A stretch of 23,368 bases of DNA from Clostridia bacterium (GTDB lineage Bacteria; Bacillota_A; Clostridia; Christensenellales; Aristaeellaceae), in NCBI GenBank assembly GCA_017398245.1, contig JAFQGN010000016.1:1-23368 (forward strand), given 5' to 3'. This document shows, piece after piece, positions 15,060 through 21,971 of the stretch (within the stretch, counting starts at the first letter, position 1; every line of letters starts with the position of its first letter). A program made the translations under genes and the position numbers. The notes under the pieces are model-generated. The model worked only from the letters and a program-made list of their open reading frames with translations. It made no database searches and was not told the origin of the DNA.

Positions 15060-16788
15060 CGTTTTCAAAAGCGCGGATCCGGCGATGGCGCGCGCTCACG
15101 CCGATACTGACCATCACGAGCATAAATACGCAGCCCACAAACGCATACGCCCACCACGGCAGCACGGCGGCCACTTCCATCGCCACGCGTGCGGGGCCGG
15201 GCTCGGGCGTCGGCTCAGGCTCGTCCATTTCAAATCCGGCAAACCAGTCCTCTTCTTCATACGATTCGGAATAGAACGAAACGTTCTTCACCTCGCTGAA
15301 GCTCTCTCCCCGGCCGTTTTCATAGCTGACCACCAGCTGCGCGCTGTGGGAACCCTCCTGCATGGGGGTCAGGCGGATCTCCGCCGTCTTGCTCGTTCCG
15401 CTTTCCATATTGCCGCAATAGAACGCCGCACCCACGCTCAGACCCGTGTCCTCGCTGCGCGGTGTCACGGTCACGTTATAGAGCGTTGTCCTTCCCAGGT
15501 TGAACACGCCCATGCTGATCGGGTAGCTCTCCCCGGCCACCGAGCCGTCAGAGGGCAGCACCGGGTCGTCCAGCTTGATGCGCATCAGCTGGCTGACATG
15601 GATCACGACCGTCTGCGAAACGGAATGCGCGCCGGCGTTCGCGTCCTCGTAATCGATCATCACGTAGATTTTCACCGGCTCGTCCTCGATATCGGTCTGC
15701 GCCCGCACACGCAGCCGCTGCTCCACCGCCCTGTTCGCGCCGATGGTATCGATATAGGCGGAAAACGCGCCGGAGACCGGCAGCACGGCGTCGCTTTCGG
15801 CCTCGCAGTTAATCACGATATTGCCCACCGCTTCCGTCTGCGATGTATTGTACAGTTTCAAAATCACGTCAAATTCGTCGCCCGCCACGGGGTTTTCCGG
15901 GCTGGTGGAAACCGACTGCACGATCAGCTTGGCCTCGGGCCCCGCCTCGTCGCTGCCGCCTCCGTAATAATAATATCCTCCGCCCCCGCCGGTGGTGGTC
16001 GCCGGAACGTCCGAATTCACCGCTGTGGCCTGCAAAACGGCCTTTGCCGAGCCGGAGCCGTACTGTTCGCTCTCCCAGCGGATCTTTACGGGTATCTCAT
16101 ATACGCCGTTGCGCACGCTCGTATGCACGATCAGCCCCTCAAACACGGCAAAGCCCGCGTTGTAGCGCGCGCCTTCTTCATACGCCGCCCCGTTGAGCGG
16201 GTCGACATACACCGTTTTTCCATTCTGCTGCGCCTTTTTAAAGCCCAGCTGCTGCGCGGTGGAATCGTTCAGCGTGGAAACGATATATTTCCTGCCGCCG
16301 AGCGTCTGCCTGTAAAACGGCAGATCGCCCTCCTGATCGATCTCGACCGAAAGGCTGCCCAGCGCGGAGAAGATATCCCCGCTGTAGCCGATGGCGCTGC
16401 GCGTGGGGTCGTACTGCACGATGGAGCCGCTCCCGAGCATATTGCTGTACCAGCTCTCGCCGCCCGCGCCAAATTCCACCGGGACCGCCAGCGTCATGGT
16501 CTTTTTGCGCTCGATCTCGATCGTCTCCATATTGCCGATCGCGGCTCTGCCCTGCGCGGGAGCCTGCGTCATCTGCGGCTGCACGCTCGGCACAGGGGTG
16601 CCTACAGGCTGCTGCGTCGGCTCCGGCATATTCTCCGGCCGCGCCGTAGGTTCGGGCGTGTGTTCCGGCTGCAAAGTGGCCTGCGGAGGCACGATCGCCT
16701 CTCCCGGCGTTACGACCTGTTCCGCCAGCGCGCAGCCCGTCCACACCGCCAGCAGCACGGCGATCAAAAGCAGTATCTGTTTTTTCAT
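15046..16788 (-). CDS. Large membrane-anchored COG1361-like protein of the ABC module
   Basis: The 580-residue protein has a signal peptide (MKKQILLLIAVLLAVWTGCALA) and a Pro/Glu/Thr-rich linker at about 25-80 with repeated P-E-P-T/T-x-x-P units. An N-terminal domain of about 200 residues follows, then a Gly/Tyr-rich break (TTTGGGGGYYYYGGG). Next come Ig-like CARDB repeats (SPENPVAGDEFDVILKLYNTSQTEAVGNI; YPISMGVFNLGRTTLYNVTV), a single C-terminal helix (VLPWWAYAFVGCVFMLVMVSIG) and a short basic tail. The Cys in the signal region lacks a canonical lipobox. GGAGGA eight bases upstream overlaps the stop codon of the ATPase gene, a tight operon junction. It is probably the extracytoplasmic partner of the permease, perhaps binding or presenting a cell-surface ligand. 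Confidence 0.82.
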   Translation of the reverse strand: MKKQILLLIAVLLAVWTGCALAEQVVTPGEAIVPPQATLQPEHTPEPTARPENMPEPTQQPVGTPVPSVQPQMTQAPAQGRAAIGNMETIEIERKKTMTLAVPVEFGAGGESWYSNMLGSGSIVQYDPTRSAIGYSGDIFSALGSLSVEIDQEGDLPFYRQTLGGRKYIVSTLNDSTAQQLGFKKAQQNGKTVYVDPLNGAAYEEGARYNAGFAVFEGLIVHTSVRNGVYEIPVKIRWESEQYGSGSAKAVLQATAVNSDVPATTTGGGGGYYYYGGGSDEAGPEAKLIVQSVSTSPENPVAGDEFDVILKLYNTSQTEAVGNIVINCEAESDAVLPVSGAFSAYIDTIGANRAVEQRLRVRAQTDIEDEPVKIYVMIDYEDANAGAHSVSQTVVIHVSQLMRIKLDDPVLPSDGSVAGESYPISMGVFNLGRTTLYNVTVTPRSEDTGLSVGAAFYCGNMESGTSKTAEIRLTPMQEGSHSAQLVVSYENGRGESFSEVKNVSFYSESYEEEDWFAGFEMDEPEPTPEPGPARVAMEVAAVLPWWAYAFVGCVFMLVMVSIGVSARHRRIRAFENDEMD

Positions 16789-16792
16789 CGTC

Positions 16793-17533
16793 TCATTCCT
16801 CCGTATGGGAACCTGCCCCGGCAGGGATCTGCGCCGGACAGGGGTTCGTTCTGTTTTCCAACACTTTGCCGTCCAGAAGGGTGATCACCCTGTCGGCATA
16901 CTGGGCGATCTCCGGATCGTGCGTCACCATGATCAGCGTCGTGCCCCGTTCACGGCAGATCTCGCGGATCAGCCGCAGCACATCCCGGCTGGTGTTCAGG
17001 TCCAAATTTCCTGTGGGCTCGTCCGCAAACAGGATGCGCGGCTGCGTGACCAGCGCGCGGGCAATGCCCACTCTCTGCTGCTGTCCGCCGGACATCTGCC
17101 CGGGCATATGCCCCGCATGGCTTAAAAGCCCCACGGCCTTGAGCATCTCGCGCGCCATTCTCGTCCGCTTTACCTTGCCCACGCCCTTGTACATCAGCGG
17201 CATGGCCACATTGTCCAGCGCGGTATGCGCAGGGAACAGATTGAACGACTGAAACACAAAGCCGATGTTTTTCAGCCGGAAGGAGACCAGGCGGCTCTCG
17301 CTGAGCTTTTCGATCTGCCTGTCCGCAATGCGAATGCGCCCCTTCGTCGGTTTTTCCAGCCCCGCAAGCAGGTTCAGCAGGGTGGATTTTCCCGAGCCCG
17401 AACGGCCTACAATCAGCGCGAACTCGCCGGGGTACACGTCCAGCGAAACGCCGTCGAGCGCTTTCAGCCTCGTCTGGCCGACTTCATAGACCTTCGTGAC
17501 ATCCTCCAGATGGATGACCGGCTCCCGTTCCAC
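16793..17533 (-). CDS. LolD/MacB-type ABC transporter ATPase
   Basis: The 246-residue ATPase has Walker A GRSGSGKST (43-51), the Q-loop FVFQSFNLFP, signature MSGGQQQRVGIARAL, Walker B and D-loop ILFADEPTGNLD, and the H-loop MVTHDPE. The family energises FtsX-domain permeases of the MacB, LolCDE and BceAB types. The start is a GTG at 17533: AAAGGGGGAG lies just upstream, the protein then begins directly before the ABC fold, and the promoter at 17579-17607 lies outside the gene. Longer frames run through that promoter. It is the first gene of the operon that continues into the 580-residue COG1361-like protein, the permease and the second COG1361-like protein. Confidence 0.93.
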   Translation of the reverse strand: MEREPVIHLEDVTKVYEVGQTRLKALDGVSLDVYPGEFALIVGRSGSGKSTLLNLLAGLEKPTKGRIRIADRQIEKLSESRLVSFRLKNIGFVFQSFNLFPAHTALDNVAMPLMYKGVGKVKRTRMAREMLKAVGLLSHAGHMPGQMSGGQQQRVGIARALVTQPRILFADEPTGNLDLNTSRDVLRLIREICRERGTTLIMVTHDPEIAQYADRVITLLDGKVLENRTNPCPAQIPAGAGSHTEE

Positions 17534-17578
17534 CCGCGCTCCCCCTTTCTGCCCGCATTGCGCTATTTCCTCATTTTC

Positions 17579-17607
17579 AGTATACCACATACGCCGCGCG
17601 CCCGCAA
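17579..17607 (-). promoter_or_regulatory. Promoter of the ABC/COG1361 operon
   Basis: On the minus strand TTGCGG (17602-17607), a 17-base spacer and TATACT (17579-17584) precede the GTG start of the ATPase gene by about 45 nt. Confidence 0.75.
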
Positions 17608-17897
17608 ATCCACTCTTTGGACTATGCAAGCCGGCCTTTTGTTCTGCCCGCTCCGGCGAGGGCCCGCAAACCGGAACAGTCGGCATTTTGCCCGCCCAAA
17701 GAAACGGGGCACATTTGCAAACCAGGAGCGCATCGTGCTCATAGTCGGCATTTGCTCTGCTGACGGAAGCAGCCTTTGCATCGCGCGCCGGGCCGGCGTT
17801 TTTTCCGCCAGCAGGTATATTCTCCTTCCCAGCGGCACAAAATGGGTGCGATGGGGAATTCCGCATTTCCCTTATGGATGCAAGGAGGTGGCCCGAT
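17608..17897. other. Intergenic region between the ABC operon and the Cys-rich mini-gene
   Basis: No convincing gene is seen on either strand; the long open frames here are open because of high GC. A short hairpin, CGCCG (17786-17790) and CGGCG (17794-17798), is followed by six T (17799-17804) and looks like a plus-strand terminator or attenuator about 90 nt before the mini-gene. An AT-richer patch, GGTATATTC (about 17814-17822), could be its -10 region, but no clear -35 is present. Confidence 0.4.
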
Positions 17898-18047
17898 ATG
17901 GCCCTGATCGAATGTTCCCGCTGCGGCTGCATGCTCGACGCCCGCACGATGCTCTCCTGCGGCATCTGCGGCGCGCGCCTGTGCGAAGCCTGTTCCCGCG
18001 AAAGCCACGGCGTTTGCGACGACTGCGCCGGTTCCGACCGCGAGTGA
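17898..18047 (+). CDS. 49-residue Cys-rich protein, probable double zinc-site mini-protein
   Basis: The ATG at 17898 follows an excellent AAGGAGGTG ribosome binding site. The 49 codons encode nine cysteines: C6-x-x-C9, C11, C21-x-x-C24, C29-x-x-C32 and C40-x-x-C43, plus H37. Four evenly spaced CxxC pairs suggest two zinc ions held as in zinc ribbons or a cross-braced (RING or B-box-like) knuckle. There is no signal peptide, so it is probably cytoplasmic. It could bind nucleic acid or protein, but no function can be assigned. It is below usual gene-calling length limits. The inverted composite element E2 begins 28 nt after the stop codon, the same position that other copies hold relative to minus-strand genes. 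That supports a real gene end here. Confidence 0.75.
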   Translation: MALIECSRCGCMLDARTMLSCGICGARLCEACSRESHGVCDDCAGSDRE

Positions 18048-18075
18048 ACGCCGGGAGAGCGCAGAAGGGAACGGC

Positions 18076-18200
18076 GGGGGCTCCGCCCCCTGCACCCCTG
18101 CTCAAGGGTCAATGACCCTTGAGAATCCCATCAATGGGGTTTGAATACTATTCCGCAACAAAGCAAAAGGTCGGCTTTGCTTACAGCATAGGCCGACCTT
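18076..18200 (-). repeat. Composite hairpin element, copy E2 (inverted, 3' of the Cys-rich gene)
   Basis: Read along the plus strand the order is reversed. H3 comes first (GGGGG 18076-18080 with CCCCC 18086-18090), then the linker. H2 is a perfect 11-1-11 palindrome at 18101-18123. HX follows (CCCAT 18127-18131 with ATGGG 18134-18138), then H1 with outer arms AAGGTCGGC (18167-18175) and GCCGACCTT (18192-18200). The H1 loop reads TAC, the reverse complement of the usual GTA. It is the only copy in this orientation and the only one next to a plus-strand stop codon. Confidence 0.85.
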
Positions 18201-18231
18201 GCGTTATGATCTGGTACTGGAAAAAGATAGC

Positions 18232-18356
18232 TTGCCCGGCCCAAGGCGGCGTTAGCCTTTGCCGGGCAAACTGACCTTTCACATTATGGTAAGTTTCTTA
18301 TTCATGAGGATTCTTAAGGGAATCATTCCCTTAAGCAGGGTGCGGGACAGAGTCCC
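18232..18356 (+). repeat. Composite hairpin element, copy E3
   Basis: H1 outer arms TTGCCCGGC (18232-18240) and GCCGGGCAA (18261-18269) are extended by two pairs. Inner arms AAGGC/GCCTT enclose a seven-base loop. H2 is a perfect 11-1-11 palindrome at 18313-18335, followed by the CAGGGT linker and H3 (GGGA 18344-18347, TCCC 18353-18356). Confidence 0.85.
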
Positions 18357-18379
18357 AACATAACCCCGTGCTTGTAAAA

Positions 18380-18482
18380 GCCCGGCCCACGCGATACGCG
18401 TTGCCGGGCAATGCTTTCTTTTGACAGAACCAAAGCCCCCAACCGAGGGGTGCAGGGGGAGAGACAGAGTCCCGCCGCTCCC
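18380..18482 (+). repeat. Composite hairpin element, copy E4 (partial, H2 missing)
   Basis: H1 is intact (GCCCGGC 18380-18386, ACGCG/CGCGT around ATA, GCCGGGC 18403-18409). It is followed by a CCCC/GGGG stem (HX), then a G-rich run and GACAGAGTCCC-like H3 sequence without the 23-nt palindrome. The H3-like tail with GCTCCCC recurs at about 18635-18656, just before the nucleoside hydrolase stop codon. Confidence 0.7.
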
Positions 18483-18497
18483 CTTGCATTATAGCGA

Positions 18498-18623
18498 AAG
18501 GCTGGCCCGCACGATACGTGCTGCCAGCCTTATACTATCCTTTGAAAAACATGTTTATCTCCAAAATATGGGATTCTCAAGGGTCATCGACCCTTGAGCA
18601 GGGTTATAGGGGCAGAGCCCCTA
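18498..18623 (+). repeat. Composite hairpin element, copy E5 (3' of the nucleoside hydrolase gene)
   Basis: H1 uses different outer arms, AAGGCTGGC (18498-18506) and GCCAGCCTT (18523-18531), with inner GCACG/CGTGC. H2 spans 18576-18598 with one mismatch beside the centre. H3 has TAGGGGC (18607-18613) and GCCCCTA (18617-18623). The minus-strand stop codon is 34 nt away. Confidence 0.85.
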
Positions 18624-18657
18624 ACGTACCCCTTTGACAGAGTCCCACCGCTCCCCG

Positions 18658-19566
18658 TCAGCGGCGGAACGCCGCCAGCTTCCCGAACAGATCGCCGAAG
18701 ATCCCGTTGCGGTTGAGCTGATCGCACACCAGGAAGGGCGGCCTGTCCGCGCTGCGGCTCCAGTTGCCCTCCGCAGAGAGGATCGGCCTGTGCTCGGCGA
18801 TCACATGCACGTATTCCGGGCGCACCAGCCTCGCCACCGCGCTGATATCCCAGATCACGCGCGAGCCGCCGGGCACGTTCACGCCCACATCGTACAACAG
18901 CTTGATCAGCGCATCGCACAAATCGTTCTTTCCGCCGATCCAGCGCTCCAGCTCCGGAATGGTGGTGGTCAGGTGGCTCGCCACGCCCGCGCAGGGGATC
19001 AGCGTGAGCGGCACGTCGATCTCAAACAGCTCGCGCGATGCGTTCATATCGCCGGAAAGGTTGAATTCGTTCGCGGTCACATCGTGCAGGGGCCTTCCTC
19101 CCAGCCACACGATGTGTATCTTTTTGGCAATCGCAGGTTCCATGTGCAGCGCGCTCACCACATTCGTGATCGCGCCGATCGCCACCACAAACAGAGGATC
19201 GCTCCCCTCGGGCCGGGCCATGGCCTTTGCAACCAGATCGCGCGCGGCGGGGCTGTCCACCGTGTCGTTCATATTCTCAAAATAACGCTCCGAACCCTTG
19301 AACGCAAACCCATCGCTCTTTCGGCCGAGGAAGCTGAGCAGGCGCAATATCTCGTCATAGCTCTTTTCCATGCCGTCCTTCGGCCCGGTAGAGAGACTGT
19401 TGAAAAACGGCGCGGCATAAACAGCCTGCACGTTCACCTTTTCCGGCGAAAGCAGCGCATAGCACAGCGCGAACTGATCGTCCACCTCGTTATAGGTATC
19501 GGTATCGAGCACCATGTCCAGAACGCCCTCGGGCATCTTCAGGTTCTCCGGGATCCATTTCTCCAT
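18658..19566 (-). CDS. Nucleoside hydrolase (inosine-uridine-preferring family)
   Basis: The 302-residue protein has the N-terminal calcium-binding motif in the spaced form DTDTYNEVDDQFAL (21-34), with D21, D23, D29 and D30. Downstream motifs include VVAIGAITNVVSAL, the EFNLSGDMNA segment lining the ribose site, and VIWDISAVARLVRP near the C-terminus. These enzymes cleave the N-glycosidic bond of ribonucleosides for purine and pyrimidine salvage. The longer spacing in the Asp cluster differs from the classical DxDPGxDD form, so the nucleoside preference is open. AAGGAGG lies seven bases before the ATG. It is transcribed away from the RsfA-like gene, and four composite elements fill the space beyond its 3' end. 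Confidence 0.9.
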   Translation of the reverse strand: MEKWIPENLKMPEGVLDMVLDTDTYNEVDDQFALCYALLSPEKVNVQAVYAAPFFNSLSTGPKDGMEKSYDEILRLLSFLGRKSDGFAFKGSERYFENMNDTVDSPAARDLVAKAMARPEGSDPLFVVAIGAITNVVSALHMEPAIAKKIHIVWLGGRPLHDVTANEFNLSGDMNASRELFEIDVPLTLIPCAGVASHLTTTIPELERWIGGKNDLCDALIKLLYDVGVNVPGGSRVIWDISAVARLVRPEYVHVIAEHRPILSAEGNWSRSADRPPFLVCDQLNRNGIFGDLFGKLAAFRR

Positions 19567-19701
19567 GTAAATTCCTCCTTCGGATGGGGTAATTGTGTAT
19601 ATGCGGGCAGGGGTAAGCGCATACTCTTAAAACAGATCACCGCCCAACCGCCCCGGCACAGCGAAAGGGGAGGAGGGCATCATCTGCAGGGAGGGATGAC
19701 T

Positions 19702-20523
19702 ATGATGACCGAAGTGCTGCCGCGCGGCCGGCACAGCGGCTGGTCTGCCGCCGAGGACAAGCTGCTCTGGGAGACCGCCGACGAGGCCCAGCAGCAGGGG
19801 CTGCCGCTCAAGGCCGTCTTTGAGCGCATCGCACAGATGACCGGACGCCGTCCGAACAGCATACGCAATTATTACTATGCACAGGTACGCCAGAAGGAAG
19901 GCGACGAGGTCCACAAGCCTCGCTTCGTCCCCTTCCGCGAAGACGAAGTGGAACAGCTGCTGGAGACCGTCCTGCGCGACAAGGCGCAGGGGGCTTCTGT
20001 GCGCGCGTGCCTCACAAGACTCGCGGGCGGAGACCGCTCTCTCATGCTGCGCTACCAGAACAAATACCGTGCCGTGATCAAAAACAAACCCGAAACCGTA
20101 GAAAAAATCGTGGAAAAGCTGCGCGCCGAGGGCGTCATCTGCGAAACGCCGCAGGTGCACCCGCGCACGACTTTGGCCGATTCCTGTGCGCGCTTTGCAT
20201 CCGCCGCACGCCGCAGCGGAGACGCCGAGCTCATCCGCGCGTGCGATATCCTCGCCGAACACCTTCTGCGCGAAGGCGAGACCGCCGCACAGACCGATAC
20301 CCCGAACCGGGGCGACAAAGTGCGCTACGACCTGTGCCGCATGGCCCTGCAGGACGCCAAGCGCCAAAACAGCGCCGTATGCGAATCCGCGCGCCCCGTG
20401 ATCGACTGCATCAAGGAGCAGCTCGCGCTTTCCGCCGCCGAACAGGCCCCCGCCGCGTTCCTGCAGGAGCTTGCCGAAAAGCTCGGCCCGCTGGAGGAAG
20501 CCGTCACACAGGCTGGCTGCTGA
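19702..20523 (+). CDS. RsfA-like Myb/SANT-domain DNA-binding regulator
   Basis: The 273-residue protein opens with a Myb-like helix-turn-helix: GRHSGWSAAEDKLLWETADEA, then LKAVFERIAQMTGRRPNSIRNYYYAQVR (residues about 9-62), with the spaced Trp, Leu and Tyr residues expected of a SANT repeat. A second helical segment (FREDEVEQLLETVLRDKAQGASVRACLTRLA...RYQNKYRAVIK, about 75-130) looks like a related repeat. The rest is helical, with no membrane span. Bacterial relatives include RsfA, a prespore regulator in Bacillus, which suggests but does not prove a role in sporulation timing. GGGAGGG lies six bases before the ATG at 19702; an adjacent second ATG at 19705 is also possible. No partner gene is linked. 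Confidence 0.75.
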   Translation: MMTEVLPRGRHSGWSAAEDKLLWETADEAQQQGLPLKAVFERIAQMTGRRPNSIRNYYYAQVRQKEGDEVHKPRFVPFREDEVEQLLETVLRDKAQGASVRACLTRLAGGDRSLMLRYQNKYRAVIKNKPETVEKIVEKLRAEGVICETPQVHPRTTLADSCARFASAARRSGDAELIRACDILAEHLLREGETAAQTDTPNRGDKVRYDLCRMALQDAKRQNSAVCESARPVIDCIKEQLALSAAEQAPAAFLQELAEKLGPLEEAVTQAGC

Positions 20524-20529
20524 TACCAC

Positions 20530-20685
20530 AAGCTTCTCTCGCGCACCAATGACCGCTTTGTCGGAAACCATTGCGCAGGTCAGCGGCTGATACCAGCGCA
20601 GAGAGGCTTCCGGGCGGACGCTATCTTCCCGGACCGGAAATCCCGCCGGAAGGAAGCCGCGCTTCGCAATCCTCTATGCTGCTGC
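20530..20685 (-). ncRNA. Candidate structured small RNA downstream of an orphan promoter
   Basis: Reading from the promoter at 20692-20720, the first 100 nt can fold with GCGCAG pairing to CTGCGC, GGCTTCC to GGAAGCC, and GGCGG to CCGCC. A second domain pairs CAATG with CATTG. No open frame with a ribosome binding site begins in it, and no terminator was found. It lies in the 325-bp gap 20524-20847, which has no gene. It could instead be the 3' untranslated structure of the plus-strand regulator gene, since the reverse strand folds equally well. Confidence 0.3.
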
Positions 20686-20691
20686 GCCTAA

Positions 20692-20720
20692 AGTATAGCA
20701 GAAAACACCGCCAAACCCAA
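20692..20720 (-). promoter_or_regulatory. Orphan minus-strand promoter
   Basis: On the minus strand TTGGGT (20715-20720), a 17-base spacer and TATACT (20692-20697) form a good sigma-A-type promoter. It points into a gap with no minus-strand gene before the nucleoside hydrolase more than 1 kb away, across the oppositely oriented regulator gene. Confidence 0.6.
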
Positions 20721-20847
20721 TACAGTCTGTGCATTTTCTGCGCCGCAAAGCTCCTTGCGCAGAGCTTTATGCAGTGCCCCAACGCAACCCCATGCTCAAA
20801 TCCACTGCCGCCAAACAGATCGATAGAGCTGCAGTCCACATAACGAA

Positions 20848-21048
20848 AGGCTGGCCCGCGCGGTACGCGCTGCCAGCCTCATTCTTCGTTTGGATAGTTA
20901 TTTATCCCCAATACGGGATCCTCAAGGGGAAGGTGGCAAACCTTCAGGTTTGCCAGTCCGGCTAAAGCCGGACCGCCGACGGCCAAATCAAAGATTTGGG
21001 CGCGGCGCCGTATGTCCCTTAAGCAGGGTCTTAGGGGCAGCGCCCCTA
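20848..21048 (+). repeat. Composite hairpin element, copy E6, with an insertion inside H2
   Basis: H1 has AGGCTGGC (20848-20855) and GCCAGCCT (20872-20879) with inner GCGCG/CGCGC around GTA. HX is CCCC-AATA-CGGG. The H2 left arm CTCAAGGG (20921-20928) and right arm CCCTTAAG (21016-21023) are separated by 87 nt instead of seven. H3 is TAGGGGC (21032-21038) with GCCCCTA (21042-21048). The sensor kinase stop codon lies 36 nt beyond. Confidence 0.85.
20931..21014. mobile_element. Three-hairpin block inserted in the H2 palindrome of E6
   Basis: Three clean hairpins stand in tandem: GGCAAACC/GGTTTGCC (20935-20942, 20947-20954), GTCCGGC/GCCGGAC (20956-20962, 20967-20973) and CCAAATC/GATTTGG (20983-20989, 20993-20999), then GC-rich sequence. 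It has no coding capacity. Its position between the two halves of a palindrome that is intact in other copies suggests insertion or modular expansion. Target-site duplication is not clear, so mobility is an inference. Confidence 0.5.
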
Positions 21049-21084
21049 CGTACTCCTTTGGCAAATCCCCGCCGTCCCTCTGCC

Positions 21085-21939
21085 TCACACAGGCTTTTTC
21101 GGAATGCACCCGGTAAACACCGTGCGCCCGGGCTCGGACTCCACCTCGATCGTCCCGCCGTACTTCTGCAGGATATCCTGCACGATGGCCAGCCCCATGC
21201 CGTGCCCCGTGCGCTTTGTGGTGAACCCGGCCTGAAACACGCGTTCGAGCACGCTCTTAGGCATGCCTGCGCCGTTATCCTCCACTGTGAACAGGTACGA
21301 AAGCACCGATTCACGCATGCTCACCTTCAGCTGCGGCTCCTGCACGCCTTCCAGCGCGTCCAGCGCATTGTCGATCAGATTGCCCAGCACGCGGCAGATC
21401 TCCCACGCGGGCACGGGCATGCCCTCCCAATCGGAGGAGATATCGAACTGCGCGGCCACCTTTCTTTGCTCGCAGTCGGTCATTTTGGCGGCCAGCAGCG
21501 CGTTCACGGCGGGCAGAGCGGTCTTCATGCTGCGGCCCACGCGCTGGATATCGCCGTAGATGCGCTCCACATAGGCGCGCGCCTCGTCCTTCTGTTCCAG
21601 CTCGATCAGCCCGAACACCACCTGCAGGTGGTTCATAAAATCGTGCCTTTGCTTGCGCAGCGTCACGTTCAGATCCTCCAGCTGCCCCAGCGCCTCTTCC
21701 AGCATGTCGCTCTCTTCCCCGGTGCGCATGGCGGCGAACGCGTCGCTGATATCCACAAACGCGCCCCACACGATGACCAGCGCGATCACGCACAGCCCGA
21801 ATACCTCCAGCCGGTTCAGGCCGCCGCTTTCGTGGAAGATGTATGCTGACAGCGCAATGACCGCCAGCACCTGCAGCGTGTTGATGATCACCGCCGCCTT
21901 TGCCGCCTTTTTCAGGTTCAGGCTCCGCTTTTTCCGCAT
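21085..21939 (-). CDS. SpoOB-type membrane sensor histidine kinase, no adjacent response regulator
   Basis: The 284-residue protein has two N-terminal hydrophobic helices (about 15-35 and 46-61) with almost no external loop. A coiled linker (EESDMLEEALGQLEDLNVTLRK) leads to the phosphoacceptor motif RHDFMNHLQVVFGLIEL (98-114), with H99. The ATPase part shows the N-box NLIDNALDAL (187-196), DNGAGMP (221-227), GFTTKR (238-243) and GHGMGL (245-250). The R-H-D-x-x-N-H motif is that of SpoOB/CitA/DcuS-like and AgrC-like kinases. With no real sensor domain, it probably reads a membrane or cytoplasmic signal, or acts as a phosphorelay partner. GGGAGGTGAGC just before the ATG supports the start. A 19-bp palindrome sits in its leader and element E6 after its stop codon. 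Confidence 0.85.
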   Translation of the reverse strand: MRKKRSLNLKKAAKAAVIINTLQVLAVIALSAYIFHESGGLNRLEVFGLCVIALVIVWGAFVDISDAFAAMRTGEESDMLEEALGQLEDLNVTLRKQRHDFMNHLQVVFGLIELEQKDEARAYVERIYGDIQRVGRSMKTALPAVNALLAAKMTDCEQRKVAAQFDISSDWEGMPVPAWEICRVLGNLIDNALDALEGVQEPQLKVSMRESVLSYLFTVEDNGAGMPKSVLERVFQAGFTTKRTGHGMGLAIVQDILQKYGGTIEVESEPGRTVFTGCIPKKPV

Positions 21940-21971
21940 CCGCTCACCTCCCGGGGACGCTCAAGGAATTT

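Noticed and set aside
17679..17755. Repeated GTCGGCATTT motif as a regulatory site pair
   Set aside because: Only about ten bases match, the flanks differ, and the copies lie upstream of the mapped promoter without symmetry; probably chance.
17563..17838. 91-codon minus-strand frame upstream of the ABC operon
   Set aside because: It spans the operon promoter, has no convincing ribosome binding site and no recognisable domain.
18076..18657. The element array as a CRISPR array
   Set aside because: Units are long, diverged and partly inverted, with no uniform repeats separated by unique spacers, and no cas genes are present.
20630..20665. A CCGGAAGGAAGC stretch resembling the conserved core of SRP RNA
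   Set aside because: Only the tetraloop-like GGAA and the next few bases match. The flanking GGTCAGG strand and the symmetric internal loop of SRP RNA are missing, and the surrounding pairing is different.
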